Positions 44,428-53,913 of a stretch of 64,000 nt of DNA are shown here, piece by piece. The stretch comes from Poriferisodalis sp022821985 (GTDB lineage Bacteria > Actinomycetota > Acidimicrobiia > Acidimicrobiales > Poriferisodalaceae). The stretch covers positions 3,038,001 through 3,102,000 of the forward strand of contig NZ_OZ244781.1 of the NCBI RefSeq assembly GCF_965219595.1, in the 5' to 3' direction. Position numbers and translations under genes: made by a program. Position 1 is the first letter of the stretch, and each line of letters opens with the position of its first letter. The notes beneath the pieces were generated by a model, which saw only the letters and a program-made list of their open reading frames with translations, ran no database searches and had not been told where the DNA came from.

Positions 44428-44868
44428 ATGCGCAGTCTGTTGCAAGTGTTCGGTCGAACTGTCGAGCGACGGGCGGTCATCGGCGGCGCGCTGGTGTCCA
44501 CCGGAACAGCGCTGGTGGTGGGTGTCGTGGCCGGGACCTGGGTGGCGGAACGAACTGCAGCGGCGTACGCCGTCAACGGATTGCTGTTCGCGGGCATGAT
44601 CGCCGGAGGCGCGGTAGCTGCGGCCAGGGCAACGGAACACCAACTGCTGTCTGCCGTCCTCAGTTCGGGCCCGGTGATGGTCCTCGCCGTGGTGGTGCAG
44701 TTGATCCGCAGGTTCGGCTCCGGCGACGCGGCGGCACCGCTCGGCCTCCCGCTCGTCATGCTGCTGGCAGCGTCGCTGGCCACGCTGGGCGGCATCTTGG
44801 CCGGTATCGCCCAGCGGCGACGGCGGTCGCTGCTGGATGTCGACAAGCCGCGTCGCCGCCGGCCCTGA
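44428..44868 (+). CDS. Small four-helix membrane protein
   Basis: A 146-residue hydrophobic protein with membrane segments at about 17-40, 48-65, 75-93 and 105-125, and a basic C-terminal tail. I recognise no family for certain. Size and layout resemble the AtpI/uncharacterised integral membrane proteins near atp or envelope genes, but no atp gene is present. A GGAG sequence five bases before ATG 44428 supports the start. It is transcribed divergently from whiB. Confidence 0.6.
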   Translation: MRSLLQVFGRTVERRAVIGGALVSTGTALVVGVVAGTWVAERTAAAYAVNGLLFAGMIAGGAVAAARATEHQLLSAVLSSGPVMVLAVVVQLIRRFGSGDAAAPLGLPLVMLLAASLATLGGILAGIAQRRRRSLLDVDKPRRRRP

Positions 44869-44910
44869 CCGGGCAATTCGCTGCTTCGCCTCTGACTAGC
44901 ATTCGAGCCT

Positions 44911-45302
<392 letters not shown>

Positions 45303-45313
45303 CCCTGCCCAGC

Positions 45314-45910
45314 TCAGGTGCTGAGGTGGGATGTGTCGTTGAAGGTGCTCAGCCTCGGCACCGGTCCCCGGAAACCGATGCTGGTGATCTGTGCCTGTGA
45401 CACATGCAGTTGCCAGGAGATCTCGTCGGCGGTCCCCAGCGCCCATCGCACTGCCGATTTGATCGGCGAGACATGAGTGAAGACGGCAACGTTCCGGTCT
45501 GCGGCCACAGCGGTCAGCTCATCGCAGGCCGCGTTGACGCGGCTGTTGAGCTGCGCCAGCGATTCGCCTCCGGGCGGTGCGAACCCGGTGTCGGCCCGCC
45601 AGCGCTGCCAGTCGGAGGCTCGTATCTCGGCGATGGGCAGTTCGTCCCACTCGCCGTAGTCGAGCTCGGCCCAGCGCTCGTCGACGGAGATGTCCAGGCC
45701 CGTGAGTTCTGCGGTGGCTTGGGCAGTCTGATGTGCCCGCAGCAGCGGTGAGGAGATGATCCGGTCGGGTCGCCGGTCGGGTCGGGAGAGTGCTGCGGCG
45801 ATCTGGTTCGCCTGCTGCACACCAACTTCGTCGAGTTCGTTGTCGACGCGTCCCTGCAGCAGGCCCGCCGCGTTGGCCCCCGTGCGCCCGTGGCGCACGA
45901 TGATCAGCAC
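45314..45910 (-). CDS. Histidine phosphatase superfamily protein
   Basis: A 198-residue phosphoglycerate-mutase-like phosphatase. The phospho-histidine motif IVRHGRTGANAAGLLQGR is at the N-terminus. SSPLLRAHQTAQ, ELDYGEWDE and the second histidine in VFTHVSPIK complete the catalytic core. The substrate is unknown; many members act on small phosphates such as alpha-ribazole phosphate or phosphoglycerate. It converges on rnpB, ending 11 bases from it. Confidence 0.9.
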   Translation of the reverse strand: MLIIVRHGRTGANAAGLLQGRVDNELDEVGVQQANQIAAALSRPDRRPDRIISSPLLRAHQTAQATAELTGLDISVDERWAELDYGEWDELPIAEIRASDWQRWRADTGFAPPGGESLAQLNSRVNAACDELTAVAADRNVAVFTHVSPIKSAVRWALGTADEISWQLHVSQAQITSIGFRGPVPRLSTFNDTSHLST

Positions 45911-45961
45911 GGCCGCCCGTACCGCACGACGATCAACATCGGCGTCCGTGGCTCATGTGGG

Positions 45962-46486
45962 TCATGAAGAACCGTCTCCGCCTGCTTTGCGTCGGTATTG
46001 CGGCCCTGCACGGTAGGCCAAGTGGCCGGTGCGTACGAAGTCAGCTCGTGCCGTCAAGTCGTGTGCCATGCCGGAGGAACGCCAGACCCACCAGCAGCCC
46101 ACTAGGCCTGCGAGCTCCATCACGCAGATCAACCAGATGCCCCGCGTGGCCAGCGGCAGCGTTGCATCGGCGGCATCGCCACCGAAGGGCCACCAGAACA
46201 GTGCAGGCTGCGTCCACGCACCGTCGAACACCTGATGCCAGAAAACACCGATCGGCAACGCCAGCCACCTGCGTCGCGCGCGTCGGCGTCCGACCGTCAG
46301 CAGCATCACCGCAACAAGGCCGCACACCGGCAACGCCAGCGAGTGAGCCAGCGGTGTGCCGCCAGTAGCGGCGTGCAGCACATCGGGCAGGAGCGCTCCC
46401 GCCACGATGAGCCGATGATCGATCGCAGGATCCCCGAAGCACCAGCGCATCGCCACGAGCGAGGTCGCCACGAACCACAGCAGCAT
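45962..46486 (-). CDS. Membrane protein, metal-dependent hydrolase-like
   Basis: A 174-residue membrane protein with about four hydrophobic segments. Short conserved polar motifs occur: DHRLIVAGALLPDVLH at about residue 24, LAHSL, and WHQVFDGAW at about 82. Their His/Asp pattern resembles YdjM/DUF457-type membrane-bound metal-dependent hydrolases. This is a resemblance only, and the function is not known. It is the gene after the zinc-ribbon protein, 42 bases downstream, and may be in the same operon. Confidence 0.6.
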   Translation of the reverse strand: MLLWFVATSLVAMRWCFGDPAIDHRLIVAGALLPDVLHAATGGTPLAHSLALPVCGLVAVMLLTVGRRRARRRWLALPIGVFWHQVFDGAWTQPALFWWPFGGDAADATLPLATRGIWLICVMELAGLVGCWWVWRSSGMAHDLTARADFVRTGHLAYRAGPQYRRKAGGDGSS

Positions 46487-46528
46487 CAGCCCGGCCCCCT
46501 GCGCCAGTGCACCGGCGGATCCAAGAGC

Positions 46529-47314
46529 TCAGCGGACGAGCAGCGCCCCGCAATGGGGGCACTCGGCGAGTTCGTTGGGATCGAGGTTGGTGATGCGTTC
46601 GTATTCGACCGAAGGAATTTCGAGATGGCACGCACTGCAGGTGAGGCCGATGAGTCGGCCGAGCACGGGTGTGCCCCGAGCGGAAGCCCGGCGGCCTTCG
46701 TAGATCGACACCAGCGCGGGATCGGCTGAGGCCACGAGCGCCGCCCGCTCGTCAAGCACCTCGTCGCGTTCGCTGCCCGCCGCGCTCTCCGCGGCCCCGA
46801 TTGCAGCGTCGACGGTGGCCATCCGCTCACTGGCCTCAGACTGGCGTCGTCCGAGGTCGGCGCGGGCTGCACTGAGCGGCTCCAGCTCCTCCATCAGCTC
46901 CAAGATCTGATCCTCGATCTCGATTTGGTGCCGCCCGAGGGCGTCTGCCTCGGCCGTGAGCGCTTCGGCTTCCTTGGGCGAGGTGAGGTGACTGTCGTAG
47001 AGCCGCTCGGAGTTGTGAGCGCGCTTGGACTCGATGCGCGCAACCTCGTCTTCATCCCTGCGTTGCCGACGCTCCAGATCTGCGATCTGGGTGTCGAGCA
47101 CCTTCGCCTCCGATGCCAGCATGCCGAGTTCGGCTTCGATGCCGGCCCGAGTCTCGCGCTCGGGCAGGTTCTGGACGTGATGGGTGATCTGGTCGAGACG
47201 TACGTCGAGGTCGCTGATCTGGGCAAGAAGTTCGAGCGGGCTCGCTGCGGGCTCGCCGTCCCTCGGCGCGGCGTCCGACCCAGCGGCGCCGCTCCCTACA
47301 GTGTCTGGTGGCAT
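46529..47314 (-). CDS. C4-type zinc-ribbon coiled-coil protein (DUF164-like)
   Basis: A 261-residue protein with a long central coiled coil (about 30-200, heptads of Leu, Glu and Arg) and a C-terminal zinc ribbon made of LTCSACHLEI and ECPHCGALLVR. This layout is the DUF164/CdsZ family, found next to RNase H or GTP-cyclohydrolase genes in actinobacteria. The role is still unclear, possibly nucleic-acid related. ATG 47314 lies 34 bases after the PBP stop. An upstream start at 47401 would overlap that gene. Confidence 0.85.
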   Translation of the reverse strand: MPPDTVGSGAAGSDAAPRDGEPAASPLELLAQISDLDVRLDQITHHVQNLPERETRAGIEAELGMLASEAKVLDTQIADLERRQRRDEDEVARIESKRAHNSERLYDSHLTSPKEAEALTAEADALGRHQIEIEDQILELMEELEPLSAARADLGRRQSEASERMATVDAAIGAAESAAGSERDEVLDERAALVASADPALVSIYEGRRASARGTPVLGRLIGLTCSACHLEIPSVEYERITNLDPNELAECPHCGALLVR

Positions 47315-47348
47315 TGCTGGCGGTCCGTCGAGTGAACGTGCATCGGGC

Positions 47349-49628
47349 TCAGGTTTGGTCCTCTTCAGTGCTGTCCTCGCCACTGTCCTCACCGGTGTCA
47401 TCTGATCCGTCGGGCGGCAGCGACTCGTCAGTATCGCCCACCGGTTCGGTCGCCCGCGCCTTGAGCTCGGTGGCGATCTGGGTACAGCGGAGCCATTCGA
47501 ACCTCGAGCCGCCGTCGGCCTCGGGCACGGCGACCTTGCACAGCGCGTCCGGCAAGGGCTCGAACTCGTTGTCGTCGGTCGGGCGGACCATGCTGCATGG
47601 CAGATCGAACTCCAACGGGGGTTCCGTCGGCGACACCGCTACGGCGACCGAGCAGGTATCCCCCGACAGGAAGAGGTACTGGCTGGCCCGTGGCGGCGGC
47701 GGCGCGGGCGCAAACACTCGCAATGGCTCGTCCTCCAGCGCCCGCCCCATGTAGGCCGACCAAATGCGCGCCGGGATCCAACCGCCGGTTGCGCGCCGTT
47801 CCTGAATCTCGCCCATCGGCACCTGCTCGTCGGGGTGGCCCATCCACACGGCGGTCGACATGTGCGGCGTGAAGCCCACGAACCAGGCATCGTGGAATTG
47901 CTGGGTGGTCCCCGTTTTGCCCGCCGAGACCTGGCCGCTCTCAAGCATTGATCTCGTGCCGGTGCCGGTTCGCACGTTCTCTTCCAGCACCGACGTCACC
48001 CAGTCGGCCGTGGTTTGCGACACCACCCGCCTGCCGTGCGGCACATGCTCGTAGAGCACCTCCCCGAAGTTGTTCTCGATGCGAGTGACATAGAACGGCT
48101 CCATCCGCACGCCGCCATTGGCGAACGTGCCGTACGCCACAGCCTGCTCAAGCGGGGTGATCTCCTGCGCGCCCAGCGAGATGGAGGGGTACGGCAGGTA
48201 GCTGTCCGCGTCTGATCGGCCAATCAGCCGGTTCGCCATCCCGACCACCTCGTCCAGACCAGTGACCAGACCCAGCCGGACGAAGGCACAGTTCGAGCTG
48301 GCCGTTGCCTGTTCCTCCAGCGTGGCCACGCGACCGGGACTGTTGGCAAAGTTGCTCACCTCGTAGTCGTCGAGGGGCGGATTGGGGAACACGCACGGAC
48401 CCTGACCGCTGATGGTGTCGAACGGGTACAGACCGGCCCGTTCAATCGCCGCAGCGAGCACATACGTCTTGAACGACGATCCTGGCTGGCGCCGCCCTTG
48501 GGTGGCGAGGTTGAACTCCGAGTCGCTGAAGGCCGGGCCGCCGATGAACGCATGCACTGCCCCGGTCGTCGGATCCACGCTGACGATCGACACCTCGAAT
48601 TCGCCCGTGCCTTCCGGCAGGACTTCTGCCACCGATGTGCGCATGGCCCGCTGCAGCTCGGGACGCAGCGTTGTCCATACCCGCAAACCCCCGCCGAACA
48701 CCTGGCTGAAACGAGCTTGGTAGGTATCCCCGAGGGCCGGGTTTGCCAGCAGCGACCGTCGCACTTCCACCAGGAAGTAATCACGCCGGAGCGCAACGTC
48801 GGTACGGCGCGGTGACAGGTTCCGGCTCGGCAGCGGTCTCCGCTCGAAGGCATCTCGCTGGGCCTCGGTGATGATCTCCGCGTCAACGGCCTGCTGCAGC
48901 GATCTGCTGCGGCGCCGCGTCATCGTGTCGATGTTCTGGTCGAACCCGTCAAACAAGCCGGGACTGCGAATCAGGCTCGCGAGGAAAGCTGCATCGCCGA
49001 CGTCGAGCGCCGAGACGTCCTTGCCGAAGTAGGTCTCGGCCCCGGCCTGCAGGCCGTACGCCCCGTTCCCGAGATACACCTCGTTGACGTAGAACTCGAG
49101 GATCTCCTCCTTGGTGAAGTCCTCCTCGAGTCGGGCGGCGATGACCGCCTCGCGAATCTTGCGGTTGAAGCTGCGCTCGCTGCCCACCACACGCAGCTTC
49201 ACGATCTGCTGGGTGATCGTGGAGCCACCCGATGCAATGCCGCCAGCGGACACGTTCGAGACCAGGGCGCGTGCCGTCGCCCGCAGGTCCACGCCGTTGT
49301 GAAGCCAGAACTTGCTGTCCTCCACCGCCACGATCGTGGCAATCACGTCATCGGGCACCTGGTCCAGCGTGATGATCTCGCGGTCGACGTCGTTCACCAG
49401 GATGCCGATCGGATTGCCGTCGGAGTCGAAGACCTGGGTTCGCTGGGCACCGGGACGCAGATCGATGGTGATGTGATCTCGGTCTCGTTCGACCGCATCG
49501 AGCGTGCGCGCTGCGTGCGGTGCCGAGGCGCGGGCACCGATTGTCACGACGGCCGCGCAGACCGCGATCATCACGGCCAGCAGGGGCAGCCGGGCGAGCC
49601 GGCGGGCGAGATCCACGTTGAACTGCAA
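47349..49628 (-). CDS. Bifunctional class A penicillin-binding protein
   Basis: A 759-residue enzyme with both glycosyltransferase and transpeptidase activity for peptidoglycan. One N-terminal membrane span (about 12-33) precedes a GT51 domain with catalytic Glu103 in VEDSKFWLHNGVD, then GGSTITQQ and EEILEFYVNEVYLGNGAYG. The transpeptidase domain has SSFK (nucleophile Ser), SSN and KTGTT. A disordered acidic tail rich in Glu, Asp and Ser closes the protein. The gene is divergent from thiN, with 77 bases between them. Confidence 0.95.
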   Translation of the reverse strand: MQFNVDLARRLARLPLLAVMIAVCAAVVTIGARASAPHAARTLDAVERDRDHITIDLRPGAQRTQVFDSDGNPIGILVNDVDREIITLDQVPDDVIATIVAVEDSKFWLHNGVDLRATARALVSNVSAGGIASGGSTITQQIVKLRVVGSERSFNRKIREAVIAARLEEDFTKEEILEFYVNEVYLGNGAYGLQAGAETYFGKDVSALDVGDAAFLASLIRSPGLFDGFDQNIDTMTRRRSRSLQQAVDAEIITEAQRDAFERRPLPSRNLSPRRTDVALRRDYFLVEVRRSLLANPALGDTYQARFSQVFGGGLRVWTTLRPELQRAMRTSVAEVLPEGTGEFEVSIVSVDPTTGAVHAFIGGPAFSDSEFNLATQGRRQPGSSFKTYVLAAAIERAGLYPFDTISGQGPCVFPNPPLDDYEVSNFANSPGRVATLEEQATASSNCAFVRLGLVTGLDEVVGMANRLIGRSDADSYLPYPSISLGAQEITPLEQAVAYGTFANGGVRMEPFYVTRIENNFGEVLYEHVPHGRRVVSQTTADWVTSVLEENVRTGTGTRSMLESGQVSAGKTGTTQQFHDAWFVGFTPHMSTAVWMGHPDEQVPMGEIQERRATGGWIPARIWSAYMGRALEDEPLRVFAPAPPPPRASQYLFLSGDTCSVAVAVSPTEPPLEFDLPCSMVRPTDDNEFEPLPDALCKVAVPEADGGSRFEWLRCTQIATELKARATEPVGDTDESLPPDGSDDTGEDSGEDSTEEDQT

Positions 49629-49705
49629 GGTACCGGGCAGAGCCGTGTGCCTATGTGCGCCCGCTATGACATCTGCCCCTCGCAGCTTGGGGTCACACTG
49701 GTGTT

Positions 49706-50386
49706 GTGAGCGACGATGGGAGGGATCTGGATGCCGGTTGCGTTTGGATCATTGACGGGGGGCCTGTGGCGCCTCGACGGCTCCCGCCGGGCGAGCCGTC
49801 TTGCGTCATCGCGGTCGACCGTGGCTTGGCGTACACGCTGCGGCTGGGACTGCGGCCTCACGTAGTGGTCGGCGACTTCGACTCCGTTGACGCCACGATG
49901 CTCCAGAGAACTCGCGAGCAGTGGCCTGACCTGGTGGTCCAGCGACACGACCGCCACAAGGCGCACAGCGACCTGGACTTGGCGCTGAGCTTTGCCTGGG
50001 GCCTGGACCCCACCGAGATCGCGCTAGCCGGCGGTGGCGGCGGCAGGCTCGACCACCTCATGGTCTCGGCAACGATGCTGGCCAGGCCGCGGTATGCCGC
50101 TCTCCCGCTGACTGCCTACATCGGTGCGAGCATCGTGCGGGCGGCAACCGCAGGCATGGACATGAAACTGCCCGCCGACGACGGGAACTTGCTGACGCTG
50201 CTGGCAGTGGGCGGTACCGCCAGCCTGGACACAAGCGGGCTGCGGTGGAACCTGACCGGGGCGACGCCGCTGGCGAGCGCGGCAACGCTCGGCCTGAGCA
50301 ACGAACTCACTGAACCTGAGGCCCACGTCAAGGTCCAAGCCGGCACTGTGCTGGCGATACAGACACATGGCAAGTCGCTTCCCTGA
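49706..50386 (+). CDS. Thiamine pyrophosphokinase
   Basis: A 226-residue enzyme that transfers pyrophosphate from ATP to thiamine, making the active cofactor. Signatures are VVGDFDS at about 54-60, the SDLDLAL metal segment near 89-95 and GGGGGRLDHLM near 110-120. A C-terminal beta-sandwich binds thiamine. The GTG start is at 49706. The downstream binding-protein gene overlaps it by 20 bases, linking thiamine uptake and activation. No riboswitch was recognised in the 77 bases upstream. Confidence 0.92.
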   Translation: MSDDGRDLDAGCVWIIDGGPVAPRRLPPGEPSCVIAVDRGLAYTLRLGLRPHVVVGDFDSVDATMLQRTREQWPDLVVQRHDRHKAHSDLDLALSFAWGLDPTEIALAGGGGGRLDHLMVSATMLARPRYAALPLTAYIGASIVRAATAGMDMKLPADDGNLLTLLAVGGTASLDTSGLRWNLTGATPLASAATLGLSNELTEPEAHVKVQAGTVLAIQTHGKSLP

Positions 50387-51608
50387 GCGGGCGCGGCGAC
50401 GTGCTCGGCATGCCCGGGCTCTTGCCGCTGCCGTGTGTGCGGTCGCCGTCGTGGCCGCCGGGTGTGCAGAGACGGGGCAGGGATCCGCAGCGGTACGCAT
50501 CCTGACTCATCGTGACTTTCACCTGCCTGCCGACGCTCTGGAAGCGTTCACCGAGGAGACGGGTATCGAGATTGTGGTGTTCCGGGAGGACACGCCCGAC
50601 GATGTGATCGATCTGCTCGAACGCAGCCGGGCGCACCCGGTCGCAGACGTGGTTGTCGGCGTCGACACGTTGGACCTTCAACACGTCATCGACAGCGGGC
50701 TCACCGAACCGTACGTGCCGCTTGCGCCCGGTCCGCTGGTCGAGGATCTGGCGGTTGGCGATCATGCGATGACGCCGATCAGCTACATCGACGCCTGCCT
50801 CAACTACCTGCCGTCGTTCTACGTGGTACCAGAACGGCGCATCGATGAGCTGCCAGACGCCGAGCTCCTGCCGCCGCCGGTGCCCAGCGGTCTGGCCGCG
50901 CTCTGGGACCCGGCTCATGGAGGCACCGCAGTGATCCCGGATGCGGCAACGAGCAGGATGGGCGTGTACCTGCTGGTGGCGCTCGAGCGACTGCATCCCG
51001 AGCGCGGCGGCGACGAGGCCACCCCGTGGCCCCAGGTGCTCGACCAGATGCTGAGGTGGAACGTCGAACTGTCCCCCAGTTGGGAGATTGCGACGTTCGA
51101 GCGTTTCGCCGGCGGGGAGCCGCCCCCAGAACGGCCGATCAGCCAGGACGAGCCGGATCCGGTGACGTTGCAGTCGCTGCGCGGACGCCTGCCGATGACT
51201 TGGGGCACAACCGGTCTGCCGTCGGTGTACGCCGAGTATCAACCCGGCCTGCCCCCATCACTGGACATAGCGGTGGTAACCGATGACTGCGTCCGGATCG
51301 GGTTCTATGCGGGGGTGGTAGCGGGAGCGCAGAACGCTTCACTCGGGGGTCGGCTCATCGACGCCATGGGTGAGCCCCTGTTCCAGTTCGGCATCAGCGA
51401 CCGCTTCGGTTCGAGACCGGCCCGCAGCGACATTGTCAGCACGCCCGAGTGGAACGAGTTCGGAGTGACAGTGCATCCGTACCGGCCCGATCCTGCCTAT
51501 GTCGGTGCCCACTGGAAGGAGTGGCAGCTCACCTGGAGCCAGGTGGTCCGCAACTTCGAAACCGGTCCTCCGCCCCCCGAGCCCGAAGTAACCGTCACCC
51601 TGCCCTAG
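50367..51608 (+). CDS. ThiB-like thiamine ABC transporter substrate-binding lipoprotein
   Basis: A 413-residue predicted lipoprotein: basic N-terminus, hydrophobic core and lipobox AAGC with Cys33. The mature part resembles ThiB/TbpA-type binding proteins (class D, iron/thiamine family), with VRILTHRDFHLPADALEAF, VADVVVGVDTLDLQH and VPYGD-like hinge segments replaced by TPISYIDACLNY. The thiamine ligand is inferred from its overlap with thiamine pyrophosphokinase. The expected permease and ATPase genes do not follow. The accessory region begins directly after this stop. Confidence 0.8.
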   Translation: MASRFPERARRRARHARALAAAVCAVAVVAAGCAETGQGSAAVRILTHRDFHLPADALEAFTEETGIEIVVFREDTPDDVIDLLERSRAHPVADVVVGVDTLDLQHVIDSGLTEPYVPLAPGPLVEDLAVGDHAMTPISYIDACLNYLPSFYVVPERRIDELPDAELLPPPVPSGLAALWDPAHGGTAVIPDAATSRMGVYLLVALERLHPERGGDEATPWPQVLDQMLRWNVELSPSWEIATFERFAGGEPPPERPISQDEPDPVTLQSLRGRLPMTWGTTGLPSVYAEYQPGLPPSLDIAVVTDDCVRIGFYAGVVAGAQNASLGGRLIDAMGEPLFQFGISDRFGSRPARSDIVSTPEWNEFGVTVHPYRPDPAYVGAHWKEWQLTWSQVVRNFETGPPPPEPEVTVTLP

Positions 51609-51762
51609 CCCCGATCTCCCGCAGGGCCGGGGTGGCCGTCCTACGCGCCGCTGCGTCTTCGATGCCGCTATAGCGCTAGAGCTGGACTCGCCTCTTCGGC
51701 AACACTTCGGTCCGGGTTCCATTGGAACCCGCTTTGCTGGGGATCTCTGTCGAGGTCCAGCT

Positions 51763-51791
51763 GGGACTCCCACTTGGGGGTCCCATTTATT
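51763..51791 (+). terminator. Candidate rho-independent terminator after the thiamine operon
   Basis: GGGACTCCC and GGGGGTCCC pair as a nine-base-pair stem (with one G-U pair) around the loop ACTT, followed by ATTTATT. It lies 155 bases after the binding-protein stop. A second hairpin, GGGTTCC-ATT-GGAACCC, lies just upstream at 51714-51730. The T tract is weak, so this could instead be an element boundary. Confidence 0.4.
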
Positions 51792-51827
51792 CGTTTGGCA
51801 GGGAATGCCGCCAAACCTATGGTCGGC

Positions 51828-51990
51828 AACGTGTCGAGCCGTTGCGTTGCATTTGTCGATGTGGGCTACCTGCGCGCACAACCTCACGCGAACCGACAAC
51901 TAACGGGCAGCCGCTCCACTGCGGCGTCCGGGAGTGCTGATGCATCGTGCGTCAGTTCAGTAGCGTCCGTGTCCTGTGGGAGAGCGAGCG
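51828..51990 (+). pseudogene. Possible NYN-domain protein fragment
   Basis: A short frame opening at GTG 51828 begins VSSRCVAFVDVGYLRAQ and later has LTGSRST. This resembles the start of bacterial NYN-domain RNase-like proteins (RCALFVDAGYL... TGSRS), but the frame ends after about 60 residues and no downstream NYN motif follows. I read it as a truncated remnant at the edge of the accessory region. The 170 bases before it hold only the two hairpins. Confidence 0.3.
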
Positions 51991-52275
51991 TCGTGGCCTC
52001 GGACCGGTGAAGTGCTTGCCGACGGCAGGGTGGCCCTGCATGTCGGCCACATCTGGACTGACATGCACCGCGGCGAGGACATCGGTGAGGTCATCTGGCA
52101 GAGTCGAGGCCGTCGGCACTCCCGCGCGTTGACCCGCCAACAGTGTCTCAATGCGCTCCGGTTGGCAGAAGACGATGTCCCCAATGCAAGTCTCAGCACC
52201 AGCGAACGCGAGGCGGCTGGCCGCATCATCCGCAAAGTGCATCAGTGCCTGCGGGCGCTAGGCGGGCGTCGATGA
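51976..52275 (+). CDS. Hypothetical small protein
   Basis: A 99-residue frame, rich in Arg and His, with a possible helical C-terminal half (LTRQQCLNALRLAEDD, then TSEREAAGRIIRKVHQCLRAL). No family is recognised, and no convincing ribosome site precedes the start. A frame of similar size on the other strand (51952-52242) is less protein-like. It may be a remnant of an inserted gene. Confidence 0.3.
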   Translation: MGERASWPRTGEVLADGRVALHVGHIWTDMHRGEDIGEVIWQSRGRRHSRALTRQQCLNALRLAEDDVPNASLSTSEREAAGRIIRKVHQCLRALGGRR

Positions 52276-52486
52276 AATCGCGCGGCGGTCGGCGCTGACG
52301 CGGTGCCGCTGACGACGTTCGTCGGAGGTGAGCGTCGCATGTCGCCGTCGCCGCTGCCAGCTCCGTCCAGCGGGACCCGGTTGTCGGTCCCGTTGCGCTG
52401 ATCAGAGATCCGTGTCAGCCACGGTGACCTTACCCATGGGCATCCTATGGCGAACCTGGACCTGCAGTGTCTCCGTGGGCTATTCC
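52276..52486. other. Non-coding stretch in the accessory region
   Basis: No convincing gene, RNA or repeat is seen here. The codon pattern is random in all frames, and the stretch separates the small plus-strand frame from the convergent 324-residue gene. Confidence 0.5.
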
Positions 52487-53461
52487 TCAGTCCGTTTGGG
52501 ACAACTCCGTGAACAGGGGCAGAGACGACTCTTCGACGATCGTGGATTCCGCGTCACGCAGATTCGAGGGTGAATACACGTCCGGTGGTAGTGCGAATCG
52601 CGTGAATTCGCTGGCGAATCCGTAACGGCATCGAGCGATGCTCCACAGGGCCTTGAGCATGAGATGTACGAGGACGATCGTTCCCATCGCTTCTCGCGGC
52701 CGAATCCACCTGGTGACCATGTGCCAGCGGCGCTCGCCGTCGCCCACAGCCTCATGGGTCAGGTGAGTCAGGCTGTCGCCTTCGCCCCACCTGCTGTGAG
52801 TGGCTTCGCTTGACCCGATGTCGAGGACCGCCGATCCAGGAATCGCAGTCAAGCCATGCTTGGTGGAGTTGTACGACTTCGCCTGCCCGAGCCACGCACT
52901 CGCAAAGTCCTGAAGGAATCCGGCGAGATTGTCGGCGGCCTCGCGCGCTTCCACCGGGGAATCTGCCGGCACGCGATCCGTGGCGAGAAACAACTGAGCA
53001 CAGTCGCGTACCAGTTCTTCTCGATCCCCCTTGACGATCGTCCGCTTGACCGCCTTCTTGTAGCCGCGGAAGTTCGTCTGACGCGAGATCTCCAGCCAGG
53101 GGCACGGCGGGATGCCCCTGTGCGCCATGAACAACCGCAAGAGAGTCTCGATCGCCAAGTGCTTCAGAGCGTGTAACTCGATCCTCGTGTAGTGGTCGAC
53201 GATGCGCTGATTTTGATCGCCAAGTGCTTCCTCATCGTGTTCGTCGCTGGTCTCGTGGAGCGAGATGCGAACGCCGTGGAATTCTGTGCCCTGAGCGATG
53301 AGGTCCAAGAAACCGTCTGTCTCGGCACCTATGGCCGCCAGCGCGTACATGCGGGCCAAGATGTAATCGGCGGGTCCTTCCGCTTGGTAGTAGGTGCCAT
53401 TGATCTTCGAGGGTTCAACGGGTTCGTCATGCTCGAAGTGCATCTGCACAACCCGGCTCAT
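52487..53461 (-). CDS. Unknown 324-residue protein with YNSTKHG motif
   Basis: I do not recognise a named family. The protein from ATG 53461 is mostly helical and soluble. One helix pair has IELHALKHLAIETLLRLFMAHR and PCPWLEISRQTNFRGYKK. A later block has WLGQAKSYNSTKHGLTAI. The N-x-x-KHG pattern is seen in uncharacterised helical, HEPN-like proteins from accessory regions, but the HEPN Rx4-6H motif is not clear. The frame stays open upstream to 53620 over non-conserved sequence. It lies between gene remnants and the restriction operon. Confidence 0.65.
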   Translation of the reverse strand: MSRVVQMHFEHDEPVEPSKINGTYYQAEGPADYILARMYALAAIGAETDGFLDLIAQGTEFHGVRISLHETSDEHDEEALGDQNQRIVDHYTRIELHALKHLAIETLLRLFMAHRGIPPCPWLEISRQTNFRGYKKAVKRTIVKGDREELVRDCAQLFLATDRVPADSPVEAREAADNLAGFLQDFASAWLGQAKSYNSTKHGLTAIPGSAVLDIGSSEATHSRWGEGDSLTHLTHEAVGDGERRWHMVTRWIRPREAMGTIVLVHLMLKALWSIARCRYGFASEFTRFALPPDVYSPSNLRDAESTIVEESSLPLFTELSQTD

Positions 53462-53649
53462 TTCATGCCTCCTCGGTTGAGCGCAGACTGATGCGACCGA
53501 TGACGTCACCTGCAGTTGCCATGGCAGGTGAAAGATACACGCGTTCGTGCAGTTGGCTTGGAGATGAATGGGCGCTCTCCCCGACGCAACCGTCGCAGTT
53601 GGTCCCGTTGGGGATGCCACCCCACGGCTGTTCTACCGCCACAACTCTG

Positions 53650-53913
53650 CTCGACAAGATTTACCGAGCTGCTCGCCGAACGGGCCGTCAAGCACTGGCG
53701 CACCTGGTCCTACCGGCCCCAGACCAACGGCAAAGCAGAGCGGTTCAACCGCACGTTGGCCGACGAGTTTCGCCCGGGTGTTCAGATCAGAAGCCGACCG
53801 CAGAGCCCGCTTGGCCCGCTGGGTCCACGACTACAACTGCCACCGACACCACACTGCCGTCGACGGGCTGCCCGCATCCAGCGCACGCAATCTCGCGAGC
53901 CATCAACTAGCCG
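53650..53913 (+). pseudogene. IS481/IS3-type transposase C-terminal remnant, frameshifted
   Basis: The integrase-core end is visible: WSYRPQTNGKAERFNRTLADEF with the catalytic Glu in KAERFNRTL. After an apparent one-base insertion in TTT at 53768-53770, the homology resumes in another frame as ARVFRSEADRRARLARWVHDYN and HRHHTAVDGLPASS. The N-terminal DNA-binding part and the first two Asp residues are missing. No inverted repeats were identified. It shows past insertion activity in this region. Confidence 0.8.

Noticed and set aside
51714..51730. GGTTCC-like sequence that resembles a tRNA T-arm or attachment site
   Set aside because: No acceptor stem, anticodon arm or CCA end could be folded around it. 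It is better read as a simple seven-base-pair hairpin.
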